From Aplectana chamaeleonis (taxonomy: Eukaryota; Nematoda; Chromadorea; Rhabditida; Cosmocercidae): a DNA stretch of 64,000 nucleotides. Below, piece after piece: positions 50,500-61,142 of this stretch (its first letter is position 1; each line of letters starts with the position of its first letter). The notes beneath the pieces were generated by a model. The model saw only the letters and a program-made list of their open reading frames with translations. It was not told where the DNA came from and did no database searches. Location: the NCBI GenBank assembly GCA_029168955.1, contig JAPDOI010001754.1, forward strand, positions 62,001 to 126,000. The letters run 5' to 3'. Position numbers and translations under genes: made by a program.

Positions 50500-51010
50500 A
50501 ATACATACACATACATACATACATACATACATACATACATACATACATACATACATACAGACATACATTCATACATACATACATACATACATACATACAT
50601 ACATACATACATACATACATACACACATACATACACACATACATACCATACCATACATACCATACATACTATACATTGGATCCGGCTCACTCATTTTCGG
50701 ATATCCATCCGAATGAACCGAAATTTTCATGATTCAAAATCCGATTCACCGAAAAAAACGTTAAAATCCGAATGATCCAAAATCCGATTCACCGAAAAAA
50801 AAACGTTAAAATCCGAATGATCCAAAATCCGAATCACCGAAAAAAACGTCAAAATTCGAGTGATTCAAAATCCGATTCACCGAAAAAACCCCAAAATCCG
50901 TTTGATTCAAAATCTGAATCACCGAAATGTGCTATGAGTCGGATAATGATTCGGATACCGAGTATCCGAAAAATATCATGATTCGCATCGGATAATGAGT
51001 CGGATACCGG
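50500..51010. mobile_element. 42-bp-arm/ATAC element, copy 1
   Basis: An ATAC tetranucleotide run (50501-50677) ends in ATACATTGGATCCG, followed by about 4.5 repeats of a unit with AAAATCCGATTCACCGAAAA and a closing ATGATTCGGATACCGAGTATCCG block. The left arm is missing or replaced by TTCGAA words. Confidence 0.6.
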
Positions 51011-51349
51011 TGGAATCGGCTGATATGCTCTTACTCAAAAAAGTGTATCTGATGTCACGACTCGATATTTCATTCTACTGTAGCCATGCGGATTTCGTTC
51101 TACTGAAGGCCTTTGAGTTTTTGACAGACCGCTCCCTGTTTACAACTCAAATCGTGCACATCGTCAGCCGGAGACCTGCCCGTTCCCCCCTGTTGTCCTT
51201 CTTGTCGGGCTTTTGACATTCCGATGTTGTCAGGCTGTTTACCTCGTTGTCGGGCTGTTAACGTTTCGATTTGTCGTATTTAGCGGCCTATTTAGCAGCA
51301 GTTCACATCCTGCAGGACTGTTTCATCTAGCTTAGGAACTACACCAACA

Positions 51350-51500
51350 CGCGTCGCGGTCGGCACACCGGCACGCGTCGCGGCTGGGTCGCCCAGCCTC
51401 CACTGGGGCCGCCACCGGATGGGCAGGGCCTCCAGATGCAGGGCGGGGCCTATACCCCAAACCTGAGTAATTGAACCTGCTGCCCTGCATCTTATCATTC
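51350..51500 (-). repeat. SINE-like segment, copy 2
   Basis: Shares GGTTCAATTAC, GGAGGCC and the GCCGGTGTGCCG block with 20800-20940 on the minus strand. The B-box-like word is kept in both copies although the flanks have diverged. Confidence 0.4.
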
Positions 51501-51552
51501 AAGCATGCCTGAAAATGCGTCTTATACTTCCCTTTTATCTAGAGCGCGAAAA

Positions 51553-51810
51553 AGCTACAGGCCATAAAACGGCCAATGTCTCACCGTCGACTGCGTACCA
51601 CGCGCTGCGCGACCGCACGTGCGTCGGAAGCAGACGAGTTTTGGCCGCCGCGCGACGAGTTTCGGCAGCCGCGCGGCGGCCGAAACGTCGCGCGACGGCC
51701 AAAACTCGTCGCGCGGCGGCCAACACCCGTCTGCTTCCGACGCGCGTGCGTCGCGCAGCGCGTGATACGCAGTCGACGGTGAGACATTGGCCGTTTTATG
51801 GCCTGTAGCT
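51553..51810. mobile_element. 258-bp near-perfect palindrome
   Basis: The outer arms AGCTACAGGCCATAAAACGG and CCGTTTTATGGCCTGTAGCT are exact complements, and pairing continues through GTCTCACCGTCGACTGCGTA and GCGTCGGAAGCAGACG to the GC-rich centre around 51680. Few mismatches occur. Such structure is typical of a young hairpin MITE. Overlapping Arg/Ala-rich open frames are artefacts. Confidence 0.75.
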
Positions 51811-52267
51811 CTACAGCAGCTCGACCAGACCATAACTAGCGGCCACGGCCCAGCCAAATATCGCCGCGTTGGCCAGCGGTGGCTCATGGTGGGCGGATCA
51901 ACCTGGTGTCGACGCCCCAGTTTGCATGAGGATTCCGGCGGATTTATACGCATCGTCAGTGCAGATTTTGCGCATATAAGGCATTGATCCTCTTCGTTTG
52001 ATTTGTTTTTGCGAGTGTGGCGCATTGAGGGTACGATTGTCTTCCTAAAAACATGTGTATTGATCGAACGGGCAACCCTGTTCGAAGAGGTTCATACAGG
52101 AATTCACGGGTGTTTACGAAATTGATGAACACATTTTCAAAAATAGAATTGGTATGCAAATATTTCGATATAAAGAGGATTATCAATGAATTGTTCTATC
52201 ATGGTACGGTACATAGAAGACCTTTTTTTCTTGAAAATCTTTGCCGGATCGCATTATTCCCACCTGT

Positions 52268-52920
52268 ATCCGACTCGTATATTCGGATTCCGACTCACCG
52301 AAAAAAGGTCAAAATCCGAATGATCCAAATTCCGAATCACCGAAAAAACGTAATTTTCGGATTGATCCGAGATCCGAGTATCCGTTTAGCCTCTCTATCC
52401 GAATGACCCGGATTATCCGATGTTGTTATTTTGAATCTATCCGTTTGAGTCGGATATCCAAGACCTTTGATTTTTGAGTTAACCGAAATCCGAGTATGCG
52501 AAATTTTTTGATTCGGATCCAATGTATAATACATACCATACATACGTACTATACATTGGATCCGAGGCAAAAAATTTCGGATAATCGGATTTCGGGCTGA
52601 TCCGAAAAACGGTTTTTTTCGGTGAATTGGATTTCGGTTCGATTCGGATTTGGCGTTTTTTCGGTGAATCGGATTTCGGTTCGATTCGGATTTGGTCTTT
52701 TTTCGGTGATTCGGATTTCGGTTCGATTCGGATTTTCCCCTTTTTCGGTGATTCGGATTTCGGTTCGATTCGGATTTGGCGTTTTTTCGGTGAATCGGAT
52801 TTCGGTTCGGTTCGGATTTGGCGTTGTTTCGGTGAATCGGATTTCGGTTCGAATCGGATTTGGCGTTTTTTCGATCACTCGGATTCGGATACTCGATTCG
52901 GATAATGAACCGGATACAAC
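52268..52920. mobile_element. 42-bp-arm/ATAC element, copy 2
   Basis: The left arm (52285-52400) has CCGAATCACCGAAAAAACG words. The core is GGATCCAATGTATAATACATACC...ACTATACATTGGATCC (52517-52563), itself an inverted repeat. The right arm (52608-52880) has about 6.5 units of 42 bp (GGATTTCGGTTCGATTCGGA, then TTTGGCGTTTTTTCGGTGAA). The end block GATTCGGATAATGAACCGGA (52897-52916) matches, in reverse, the left end of copy 4. Confidence 0.7.
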
Positions 52921-53062
52921 AGGAAAAAACTATTGGAGAAGGTCCATCCCACAATTTTGCAGCATACGGTCTGAACTGAAGATACTATTTCCTGCTCGCG
53001 CTTGAAAAGCTGTTCATGTTTTCACACATACGTTAGAGGCTGAAATTTTTTATCAGAATCCA

Positions 53063-53068
53063 TTTATT
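53063..53068 (-). terminator. Poly(A) signal of the minus-strand gene
   Basis: AATAAA on the minus strand, 82 bases after the stop codon at 53150-53152 of the gene ending there. Confidence 0.6.
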
Positions 53069-53149
53069 CATAATATTTTCGATCACATCAAAAATTTTCA
53101 ATTTCATCATCTGTATTTGTTGCACGATTTCTTCCTATAAATGCCTCAT

Positions 53150-55451
53150 TCACTCCAGATATTCGCTTTCGCTTCCTTCTGAGCTGTCATCAGCATCCAT
53201 AATATCCCCATTGCATGCTGCGTACTCCTCAGTCCAGAAACGAGAGAGCCTGAAAATAAAGTGGAATTATCTAATCGTAACACCATGGGATTTTCACGTT
53301 CTACTCACCTTTTATTCACTTCACATGTGTGAGCCTTCATCATGAGGAGCGTCCTGGCATTCCCACCAAAGAGCCGGCCTCTGCGTTTGTTGCCGAAAAT
53401 GAGTCCAGCAAAACTGAATATACAAATTATAAGAAGAAGACGTAAAACCAATCCACTATTTGCTTACCTTTAAATTCTTTCGCAATCTACTGACCCGGCC
53501 GGTGCCACACAGTATTCAGGAACTGTTGAGCAATAAGTGGAAGATCTCTAGCGTGATGTTTCCATCATTTAATGGTGTTCTCGTCGAAGGAGAACCCCAT
53601 CAAATGGTGGAAACCACCCCGTTTCGCTGTGTACAAGCCATTCTTTGAACACAAAAATACAAGTAATTTTGTGTGAACCATGCCGCAACAAACACGATGG
53701 AGCAATGGATGGTTTGATTTTATAGGAATCTCACTGACGATTGATGGTTCTAGTTATCTAGAAGATGGTTTGCGTGCTCACGGTCATGATGGGTTTCCTA
53801 AGCCTTCGTGGGTAATAGGAGACACTAGAAAGTTAAGCATTCTGTCTATTCGTCCCAGCTCACTTCGCGTTGCGGCTGCGTCACGTGTGCACATATCTCA
53901 CTGGATCTCACCCCTCACAGGACTCGAGTATTCAGATTGTGTTTCGAGTGTAAACTTGGGTTCTTTGACATTCTCCACAAACATTTCTAGCAGTCTACCT
54001 GGGGGCTCTTTTATGCCAGTCTAGATTTTTTTCATTCTACACAGCACCGGCTAAGGTCTCAGAAATACCTTTATAGTCCCTAAGCGTCGAAAAACAATCT
54101 CGAAACTATTCTAGATGGCTCTCCGAGCTTTAGATCAAGAGTCACTCGCTCTCTTTCTCTAACCATTCCAAAGGATTTCGTGGTTTATGAGGCAAAGTTA
54201 TAGTCGCATCCTAATCATCGTCTGCGATGGACGTACTGAAACCTACGCGAATCTTGTTTAGGAACCTGAGAACGTAACTTTCAATTGGTGTTCAGCCTAG
54301 CAAACAGTCCATTACGTATGTTATCCAAAAATAATGTTTTGACCAACAGAATCAAAAAAGATGTTTAGAGTTTCTTGAAGGCCTAACTGGATAGAACTTT
54401 CCAACATTGACAGGTAGTTTCTTTTTGAAATCCTAGACTGATTTGCTTGACCATGGGTTGAGTGGTAGTTGCTCGTAATATTTAGAAATTCCTCATTATC
54501 GTCTTATATAGCCCCAATTATGTGTACTATGCCATCTATTTGTGAGCTAAATACGGCGAATTGTACTTTATTACAGCATTTATTCTCTAATTCTTACCTT
54601 GCGAACGAATAACTTGATTTGGCTCAATTCCTTGCTGTTCGTGAGCGCGACCTAATGCGAAACGGCGCGCGCGACGCCTTAACCGCCGCGTCGGGTATGC
54701 GACGCCGCGCGCGCGGCGGTTTTAAATGGGACAGGGGCTCTGTACACACCGAGGGAGGAGCTGTCCCGTTTTTGCAGTTTGAAACGTCACGCCACTCAAC
54801 GCGAGCGAAGTGGTCCCGAGTGGAATTAGAGCCGCGAAAGGCGGGACAACTCCCTGTCCTGTTTTCAACGCGCAGTTACCGGCGGCGGATAGGTAGGATC
54901 AAATTGAAGTGGCATACAGGGTGTTAAAACAGAGCACCACATTTAAAGCATATTTTGAGAGCTTTTAGAACCTTTAGGCGAAAAGGTGGGGCGCCCAAGT
55001 GAGATGTATGTGAACGAATCGCAGTCGCACCCCGCCATGACCCGGGCAGATAGCACCAGCGTTTCGAATCGACGAAATTATCGGTACCGTTCCCAATGTG
55101 CTGTTTCCGATTGTTTTGTGGTCTTCACCGTAAAATTGAATGCTTCGTCACTGCTGATTGCGGACCCAGCAACCCAATCGACAGCAAAAATTTTCTTTCC
55201 ATCGCTTTTACGCTCTAAAGAGGATTCTCGCGCAAACCCTAACTTCCACATCTAATCCGTCAAGCCTTCTAGGCATTCAGTTCATCACCTTCTTTGAAGC
55301 GATACGAAGGCCGTCAGGAATGACGTGTGACTCCGCTGTAATTTCTCGGATATACAGAAGAAATCGCTTCAGATATGTGTGCTCTGAAGTGCGAGAGAAA
55401 AAGCTCAGAACACCAGCAATCATCTTCGAGACAATAATGGAATAATCAGTA
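53150..55451 (-). CDS. 3' part of an unidentified host gene
   Basis: Four exons on the minus strand: about 55451-55289, 55251-55088, 53413-53309 and 53249-53150 (stop), with phases 0, 2 and 2 agreeing. The last donors and acceptors are good (gtgagt, ttttcag); the 37-bp intron 55288-55252 is unusually short. The protein reads IAGVLSFFSRTSEHTYLKRF, KIFAVDWVAGSAISSDEAF, HWERFAGLIFGNKRRGRLFG, LLMMKAHTCEVNKRLSRFW and ends with acidic DADDSSEGSESEYLE. I do not recognise the family. The words look like a conserved single-copy protein rather than a transposon. Intron 55087-53414 is filled with repeats. Upstream exons may include 55692-55632 (IFAAIFFFPSAIPIIRIYRS), but its phase does not fit the next exon directly. 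Confidence 0.55.
53467..54024. other. Unresolved segment with coding-like reading on both strands
   Basis: On the plus strand 53680-54024 is open (114 codons, WFDFIGISLTIDGSSYLEDG). On the minus strand the same bases read KEPPGRLLEMFVENVKEP and SELGRIDRMLNFLVSPITHE with a few stops, and 53650-53467 has a good donor (AAAG|gtaagc) but a stop in every frame. It lies in an intron of the minus-strand gene. It may be an old transposon or a dead exon. Confidence 0.3.
54380..54890 (+). repeat. Dispersed repeat, copy 2 (long)
   Basis: Joins the segments found separately at 1810-2160 (54380-54720) and 34010-34190 (54728-54870), so the three copies define one family of at least 0.5 kb. The GC-rich GCGCGCGCGACG block at 54665-54715 is shared with copy 1. 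Confidence 0.6.
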
Positions 55452-55631
55452 CTTCAGTTTTAGCACTAAACTAGTTGGAAAAACGGCCCGTTCCGCTATC
55501 GAAGCAATGAAATGATGAAAAAAAACCCTAAACATGAGTTGCCGCCAAATCAATTTCTCTGTCCGCAACCAGCAGCGACGAAGCTTCTAATTCTACGGCG
55601 GTAATTCAAGAAGACTAAAAAGAAAACGTAC

Positions 55632-56040
55632 CGGAGCGATAGATGCGGATTATTGGGATTGCACTAGGGAAGAAGAATATAGCCGCAAATATCTGAAAAT
55701 GTATATGACAGAATTTTGAAACATTGAAACGGCCACTAGCAAGCGCAAAGGCAGGCTTTCAATACGAGAAACAATCACAGTCAGGAAAAGTACCATAGAC
55801 TGACAGCGAAGGAGAAGCAAAGACACAACCAGAAAATTCTGGGAGAAAATTCGGAATGTAGCCCGCGCTCGCGTCGCTATTGGAGGGCGCATATGGATCA
55901 CTATTGGATCCTTCAAAGGCACCATACACCCTCAGATACGAAATTTCAAATTTTTGTGTAATTGTGTAGAAGACCCCTCCTGTATAACACGTGCCAAATG
56001 CGAGATCTCAATTTCTCCAAATAAGCTATAATAGATATAA
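55632..56040 (-). other. Possible further exons or a repeat on the minus strand
   Basis: 56010-55830 is open on the minus strand (ITQKFEISYLRVYGAFEG, then GYIPNFLPEFSG) and 55692-55632 has a clean acceptor (TTTTCAG) and donor. The two do not join in phase. They may belong to the unidentified gene or to an interspersed repeat. Confidence 0.25.
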
Positions 56041-56404
56041 GCGACCACCACGGGCCCGACCCGCTCCAGCCAATACCACAGGCCCGGCCCTCTTCCTGAC
56101 TTTCGATCTCAATAGCGGCTACATTGATGGATGATTTTCAACCGAGTCAACGTTCTTCCCTCCCTTTCCAATTTATCTCCTCATCCTGTTTTGCTCTCGT
56201 GCCGCAACTGCGAATCAAGAGAAATACAGGCCTAAGACAACTCGTCCACCAAATTTTTGCCCTGAAAAAACAGGCATTTTCAAGGAGCCATATCTCCGTT
56301 CGTAGGGGGTCTTGGACGATTGCAGAAATACCATTGTGATCAGAGTGTGACCGTCTCCAAGATGAGGATGAAATCTAGAAAAACAATTCCCTGGGTGTCC
56401 TTTG

Positions 56405-56965
56405 CCTTTAAACTAGCATGATTGAATCGAATCGTGACGCATTTCGGATAATCGAAAACTCGATTCATTAATCGAATCCAAATTCGGTGAATCGGATTTC
56501 GGTTCGATTCGGATTTGACGATTTTTCGGTGAATCGGATTCCGGTTCGATTCGGATTTGGCGTTTTTTCGGTGAATCGGATTTCGGTTCGATTCGGATTT
56601 GGCGTTTTTTCGGTGAATCGGATTTCGGTTCGGATTTGGCGTTTTTTCGGTGATTCGGATTTCGGTTCTGTTCGGTTTTGGGGTTTTCGGTGATTCGGTT
56701 GTATAATACGTACATACGTACCTACATACGTGCATTGGATCCGATTCGGATAATTTCGGATATCCGTCCGAATGATTCGAAATTTTGACGATTCGGTATT
56801 CGAGTCATCGAAAAAACGCGAAATCCGAATCGAACCGAAATCCGAATCACCGAAAAAACGGCAAATCCGAATCGAACCGAAATCCGAATCACCGAATTAC
56901 ACCAGGATTCGATTCATGATTCGAATTCCGATTATCCGGAATGCGTCCCGATTCGGTTCAGTCCT
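56405..56965. mobile_element. 42-bp-arm/ATAC element, copy 3
   Basis: The left arm (56480-56700) has about five 42-bp units in the GGATTTCGGTTCG orientation. The core is TATAATACGTACATACGTACC...GCATTGGATCC (56701-56741). The right arm (56805-56905) has 2-3 units in the opposite orientation (CGAACCGAAATCCGAATCACC). It is thus a true fold-back structure. The outer ends GCATTTCGGATAATCG and CGATTATCCGGAATGCG also pair. Confidence 0.75.
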
Positions 56966-57048
56966 GCTACTTCATAGTATCCAACAGTGACCGACAGCGA
57001 CGCAAACGCGCGCGCTACATTTCGAAACTTTTCTAAATGTTTCTGCTC

Positions 57049-57195
57049 ACAGTCGGCATGGATCCTAGTGATACTTTGCGTTCCCTATTGCAGGTTGGTC
57101 TAAACCCGGTGTCATATGCTATAGCATAGGTGCACCGAGTTCGCGCCAACCTTCAATGGGGAATGCAAAATGTCACTAGGATCTATGCCGACTGT
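57049..57195. mobile_element. Palindromic MITE, copy 5
   Basis: Ends ACAGTCGGCATGGATCCTAG and the complement of ACAGTCGGCATAGATCCTAG; the arms pair over almost 147 bases around a CATATGCTATAGCATAGG core. Confidence 0.85.
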
Positions 57196-57199
57196 ACGT

Positions 57200-58320
57200 A
57201 TTTGCTCACTTTTACTAGAACTGCTTCTTACCTTTGTGATTGCTAACTCGTATTGTTTCACATCATGAAATGCGAAAAAAACTGTGGTGGTAGTGAATGG
57301 GCTTCCAACGCGAGAAAACCCACCTTTTAGATGCGAATTTACCACCAGCTTTATGCGAGTAAACCGCCAGACTTGTGCGAGCTGATCAAACTTTCTGTTC
57401 GATTAAAGGCAGGGTTTTCGAAAAAAACGACTTTTGAGCTCTTTCATGAGAATGTAGGTTTGGCCATCACAAAAATAAAAATAAGTGAAAAAACCTGGAA
57501 ATTCGTGGGAAAAAAGCTCAAAAACAAAGTATAACAACTAATTACCGGTGTCGGCCAGCCCCCTTATTAACGAGAATTTCATTAATGCTGGCTTATCCGC
57601 CTTTAATTTTGCTGCTAATGTAGTCAGTAACCTCCATAAATTCTCAAAAATCACTTTAGAAGCAAAATAAAAGTTGACAAAAATGTCAAAAATACACAAA
57701 TCTCGATAATTGGGGGCGGGAGGACACCAAGCAATAACTAGTTACTGAGCGTTTTTTCTCCAATTTTTTTTACTTATATCGCTCCAGCCGCGAAGCGGCT
57801 GGAGAGGTTTGGTTTTGCCCAGGACTTGTGATCACTTAGAATTCTGTAAAGTAGTTAATAAAACCTGTTAAACAAATTCCCCAGAGATTTCCATCGGGAT
57901 ATAGGTGAGAGGGTCCAGGAGACACGTGCTGGCAAAATTTGAGCCCAATCGGTTCAAAACTAACAGAGTTAGATCGGCGATACCTTAGCAAAAATTCTTG
58001 TTGTGCGTGTAACTCGTTGCTGCTTCCTGCTTCCTGCTTCGTGCTTCGCTCCTCCTCGTGCGTTACGCACCCTTAGTAGTGGCCACTGGCAATGGTCGCA
58101 GGCGATCAGTTGGGCAGGCAGGTAAGTTGGTATGTGGACAGATAAGCAGGCTTGTGAGTAGGTAGACAATGAGTACTTACTGTTTAACATTACCTACTTC
58201 ACCTTTTACTGCTTATCATATCAAGTGATATTATCAGTTGGTAGATCAAATCGCTAAAACACGTTGTAGGCTGTACTTTTTCGTAGGGAAGGGAGAGGGG
58301 AAGTGACTAACAAGTTTGTT
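57200..58320. other. Intergenic, nothing recognised
   Basis: Short open frames only. CGCTCCAGCCGCGAAGCGGCTGGAG at 57780-57804 is a small hairpin. Confidence 0.4.
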
Positions 58321-58321
58321 A

Positions 58322-58835
58322 CTTTCTGATGACATCATCAAAGTGCATGGGGTTACATGGGGCTTCCGACAACGTTATCAGGACGTCGTGCCCAGGTTTG
58401 CCAAGTGCATAGAGCATCTGATGACGTCATCAGGACGTCGTGCCAAGTACATAAGGCATCTGATGACGTCATCAGGACGTCGTGCCAAGTACATAGGGCA
58501 GCTGCCGACGTCATCAGGACGTCGTGCCCAGGTCGTGCCAAGTGCATACGGCATCTGATGACGCCATCAGGACGTCGTGCAAAGTACATAGGGCATCTGA
58601 TGACGTCAGCAGGACGTCGTGCCAAGTACACAGGGCATCTGATGACGTCATAAGGATGTCGTGTAAAGTACACACGGCATCTGATGACGTCGTCAGGATG
58701 TCGTGTAGAGTATATAGGGCCTCTGACGACGTCATCAGGATGTCTTGTAAAGTAGACAGGGATCTGATGATGTCATCAGGATGTCATGTAAGGTACAGAG
58801 AGCATCTTTTGACGTCATCAGGACGTCGTAAAGTG
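58322..58835 (+). repeat. 42-bp minisatellite carrying CRE palindromes
   Basis: About 12 units of 42 bp: CATCTGATGACGTCATCAGG then ACGTCGTGCCAAGTACATAGGG. Five units hold a perfect TGACGTCA (58422, 58464, 58601, 58643, 58810), the full bZIP/CREB half-site pair, mostly within TGATGACGTCATCA; the others differ by one or two bases. 42 is a multiple of three, so several frames stay open over the whole array without meaning. Confidence 0.9.
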
Positions 58836-59308
58836 AGTCGCGCGTCACTTGTTGCGTGCGGAACAAGTCGATTACTCACTGATTATCATATCAATTTATC
58901 TTATTGAAAAAATATTGAAGATTTTCCAGAGATATTACTTCGTAATATCAAGAAAAAGTGAACAATTCTATCAAAAAGGGGTCTTCCAAGCGAAAGAGGT
59001 TTGGTTGGCGTCGAAAACGTTCCAACAAAAAGGGAACAATAGGCAAGTAGGATGATAAGAGTCTACAAAAAGTGAACAATATTTTCTGGGACTAATTTTC
59101 TTGGCCGATACTTCTTAACAGCGAAAACAAACCGTTGTGGTATTTTACGAGGAAGAGTTTAGTGTCTTCGGAAAAAAGGGCTTCTATTCGTTTCACGAAA
59201 ATTTTTACGGAATACTGATAGGGAATCACATTTGTGTTGGCCAGATCTGCCATTCCATGGGGATAGCACAACAACCGATTTTATCGAGAACCATGCCTTT
59301 AAAGAAAC
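58836..59308. other. Intergenic, nothing recognised
   Basis: AT-rich sequence between the minisatellite and LINE copy E; no conserved feature. Confidence 0.4.
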
Positions 59309-60902
59309 CGTGACTCTGTTTTGCACGCCTCGCTTGCTGCGTGTGATGAAAAAATTCTTGCCGAGTGCGTAAACAGCCGCTTTCCCTGATTTGAAGACGT
59401 TTTCCTCGAACTCAATAGCGGAGCTCATCGGGGGAGCGGACCTTCCGGAAATTTTCCTCAACACTTTCCACGTCGTAGTTCCGTCCGCCTTGAAATTCAG
59501 CTTTTCAGTGAACTTCTCCCAGCATTCCCTCTTGTTCTTATCCAGATCCTGCTTGATCTCATTATCCAGCACAGCAATCTCCGGGTCTAGATGGTCTGCA
59601 GCTCTCTTCTCATCTCTGGTTCTTATCTTCTGCAGTATTTCCCTGCTGACATTTGGAAAAAAGGTCTTGACACGACCTTAGGAATTGATGCTTTCACGGC
59701 CTTGCGGATGGCACTTGTTAGATGGCGCTCTTTCCGATGAACATCACCATTCCATGGGTAGTCGACCGCATGGCGGAGTGCTACATCTCTGAACAGGGTC
59801 CAGTCTGCTAGGCCTAAATTAAGATAAGTACGATGACGAAAACCAGAGTAAGAGGCAAGAGAGTCAGAGAGATCAATATAGACAAAGACGGGAATGTGAT
59901 CACTGGAGAGAGTTGTGGATGTGGACCACGTGCAAGCATTAGAAAGATTGGATGACACAAGAGAGATATCTGGGCTAGAAGGTCGGCCGTTGGCAGGGAG
60001 ACGAGTGGGCTGGTCATCATTGAGGATAACCAACGCTCCTCAGCCCAGTCTTCGACATCTTCTCCTCTGACGTCAGAATCAAGAGCGGAACAGAACGTGT
60101 GAGCATTGAAGTCACCCACAAAGACAGCTGAAGGGGAGGGTGAGCAGTCGTACAACTGCTTAAGGAGGGGAATAGGATTATAAGAGGGGGGACAAGATGA
60201 TATAGGAGGAATGTAGATGTTAAATAGAGATAAAGGGGTTTTGAAGGGAGGTGGACAGGAATGTACTCGAGAGTACCGTCCTTTGTAGTATTAGGGATAA
60301 TATGAGAAGGTAAGGCAGATTGCACGAACGTAGACACTCCGCCCCCAAGAGCAGACCTTGGGATGTGATAGGCAGTGTAGCCTGGAATGTTTGGTTGGGG
60401 ATAAGTGGTAGAGGGAGAGAGTTTGGTTTCTTGAACCATAATAACATCCGGATGATGAGTACGTGCGAAGAGTGAGAGTTCAGAAAATTTGGTACGAAGG
60501 CCGTTGAGATTAATGTGAACAATGGAGAGGGGCGGTTGGTAATTGAGGAATTAGAGTTTCTGGGGGCAGAGCATGGAACACAACGAAAGGAAAAGTCATG
60601 ATGCCTCACAGAACTGAGGCCCGAACAGGAGAAGTGCACCCACCTTTGGCATCCGAAGCACCGGACGCTGGTATGTCTCCAGTTAACATCCATGCCCCAC
60701 GTGTCGCAGAGGTACTTCTGCGCTGGACCAGGATTCCTCTCGACGCCGGCCCTTTGTAATAAAATCCTCAGGAGAGCTGTTGCCGACCAGCACCTCTTTC
60801 ATGACAAAAACCCTCTTCTCGGAGGGGTTGACGTCGGTTTGCACGAAGGCGATCTTCTTTCCTCCACACTGCCACGGCACGAACGTACGACATCTCGGCA
60901 GC
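59309..60902 (-). mobile_element. LINE E: PHD-LINE copy with 5' end but no 3' end
   Basis: Closely matches LINE D from the common 5' end (60902) through the 2A-like motif (60747-60724), PHD finger (CFGCQRWVHFSC), endonuclease (MVQETKLS, AVFVGDFNAHT, SSDHIPVFV) and the linker up to NRVTV (59309). Everything after that, including the RT, is absent. Small indels shift the frame near 60440, 60033 and 59690. LINEs normally lose the 5' end, so a later deletion or recombination is likely. Confidence 0.85.
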
Positions 60903-61142
60903 TAGCCTTTATCGAGTAAGAAAGTCATATTATTCGTCTTCACTGCGACGTATCGCTCAGTCGTGATGATATTCACCATCTTTTTTACGAAATCTTCCGC
61001 GATTTCGGGTAGCTTAAAACTCCAGGCGGGTGAAACTCTAAAGTATGTGTGAGGGCATAATGAGTCTGTAGGGGCGCGGGAAAAGGAGTCCTCATTCTAG
61101 AGCGAATGTTGCACAACTGTCGGATGATCCTTCTCCAATATG

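Noticed and set aside
51515..52025. Arg/Ala-rich proteins over 51.5-52.0 kb
   Set aside because: They come from the GC-rich palindrome and appear as near mirror images on both strands.
52337..53005. Open frames of 205, 127 and 109 codons on both strands of the 42-bp arrays (also at 50.4, 56.4 and 61.1 kb)
   Set aside because: The unit is 42 bases, a multiple of three, so frames stay open on both strands by repetition. Frames overlap and lack any non-repeat domain.
53680..54024. A 114-codon plus-strand gene
   Set aside because: No family match, no clear promoter or splice context, and the opposite strand is equally coding-like; kept only as unresolved.
55088..55251. BRCT-like domain in the unidentified gene (FAVDWVAGSAISSDEAF)
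   Set aside because: A short resemblance to the W-containing end of BRCT repeats, but no other BRCT landmarks are visible, so no call is made.
58316..58907. CRISPR-like spacing of repeats at 58.3-58.8 kb
   Set aside because: The unit is continuous at 42 bp with no variable spacers, and the DNA is eukaryotic.
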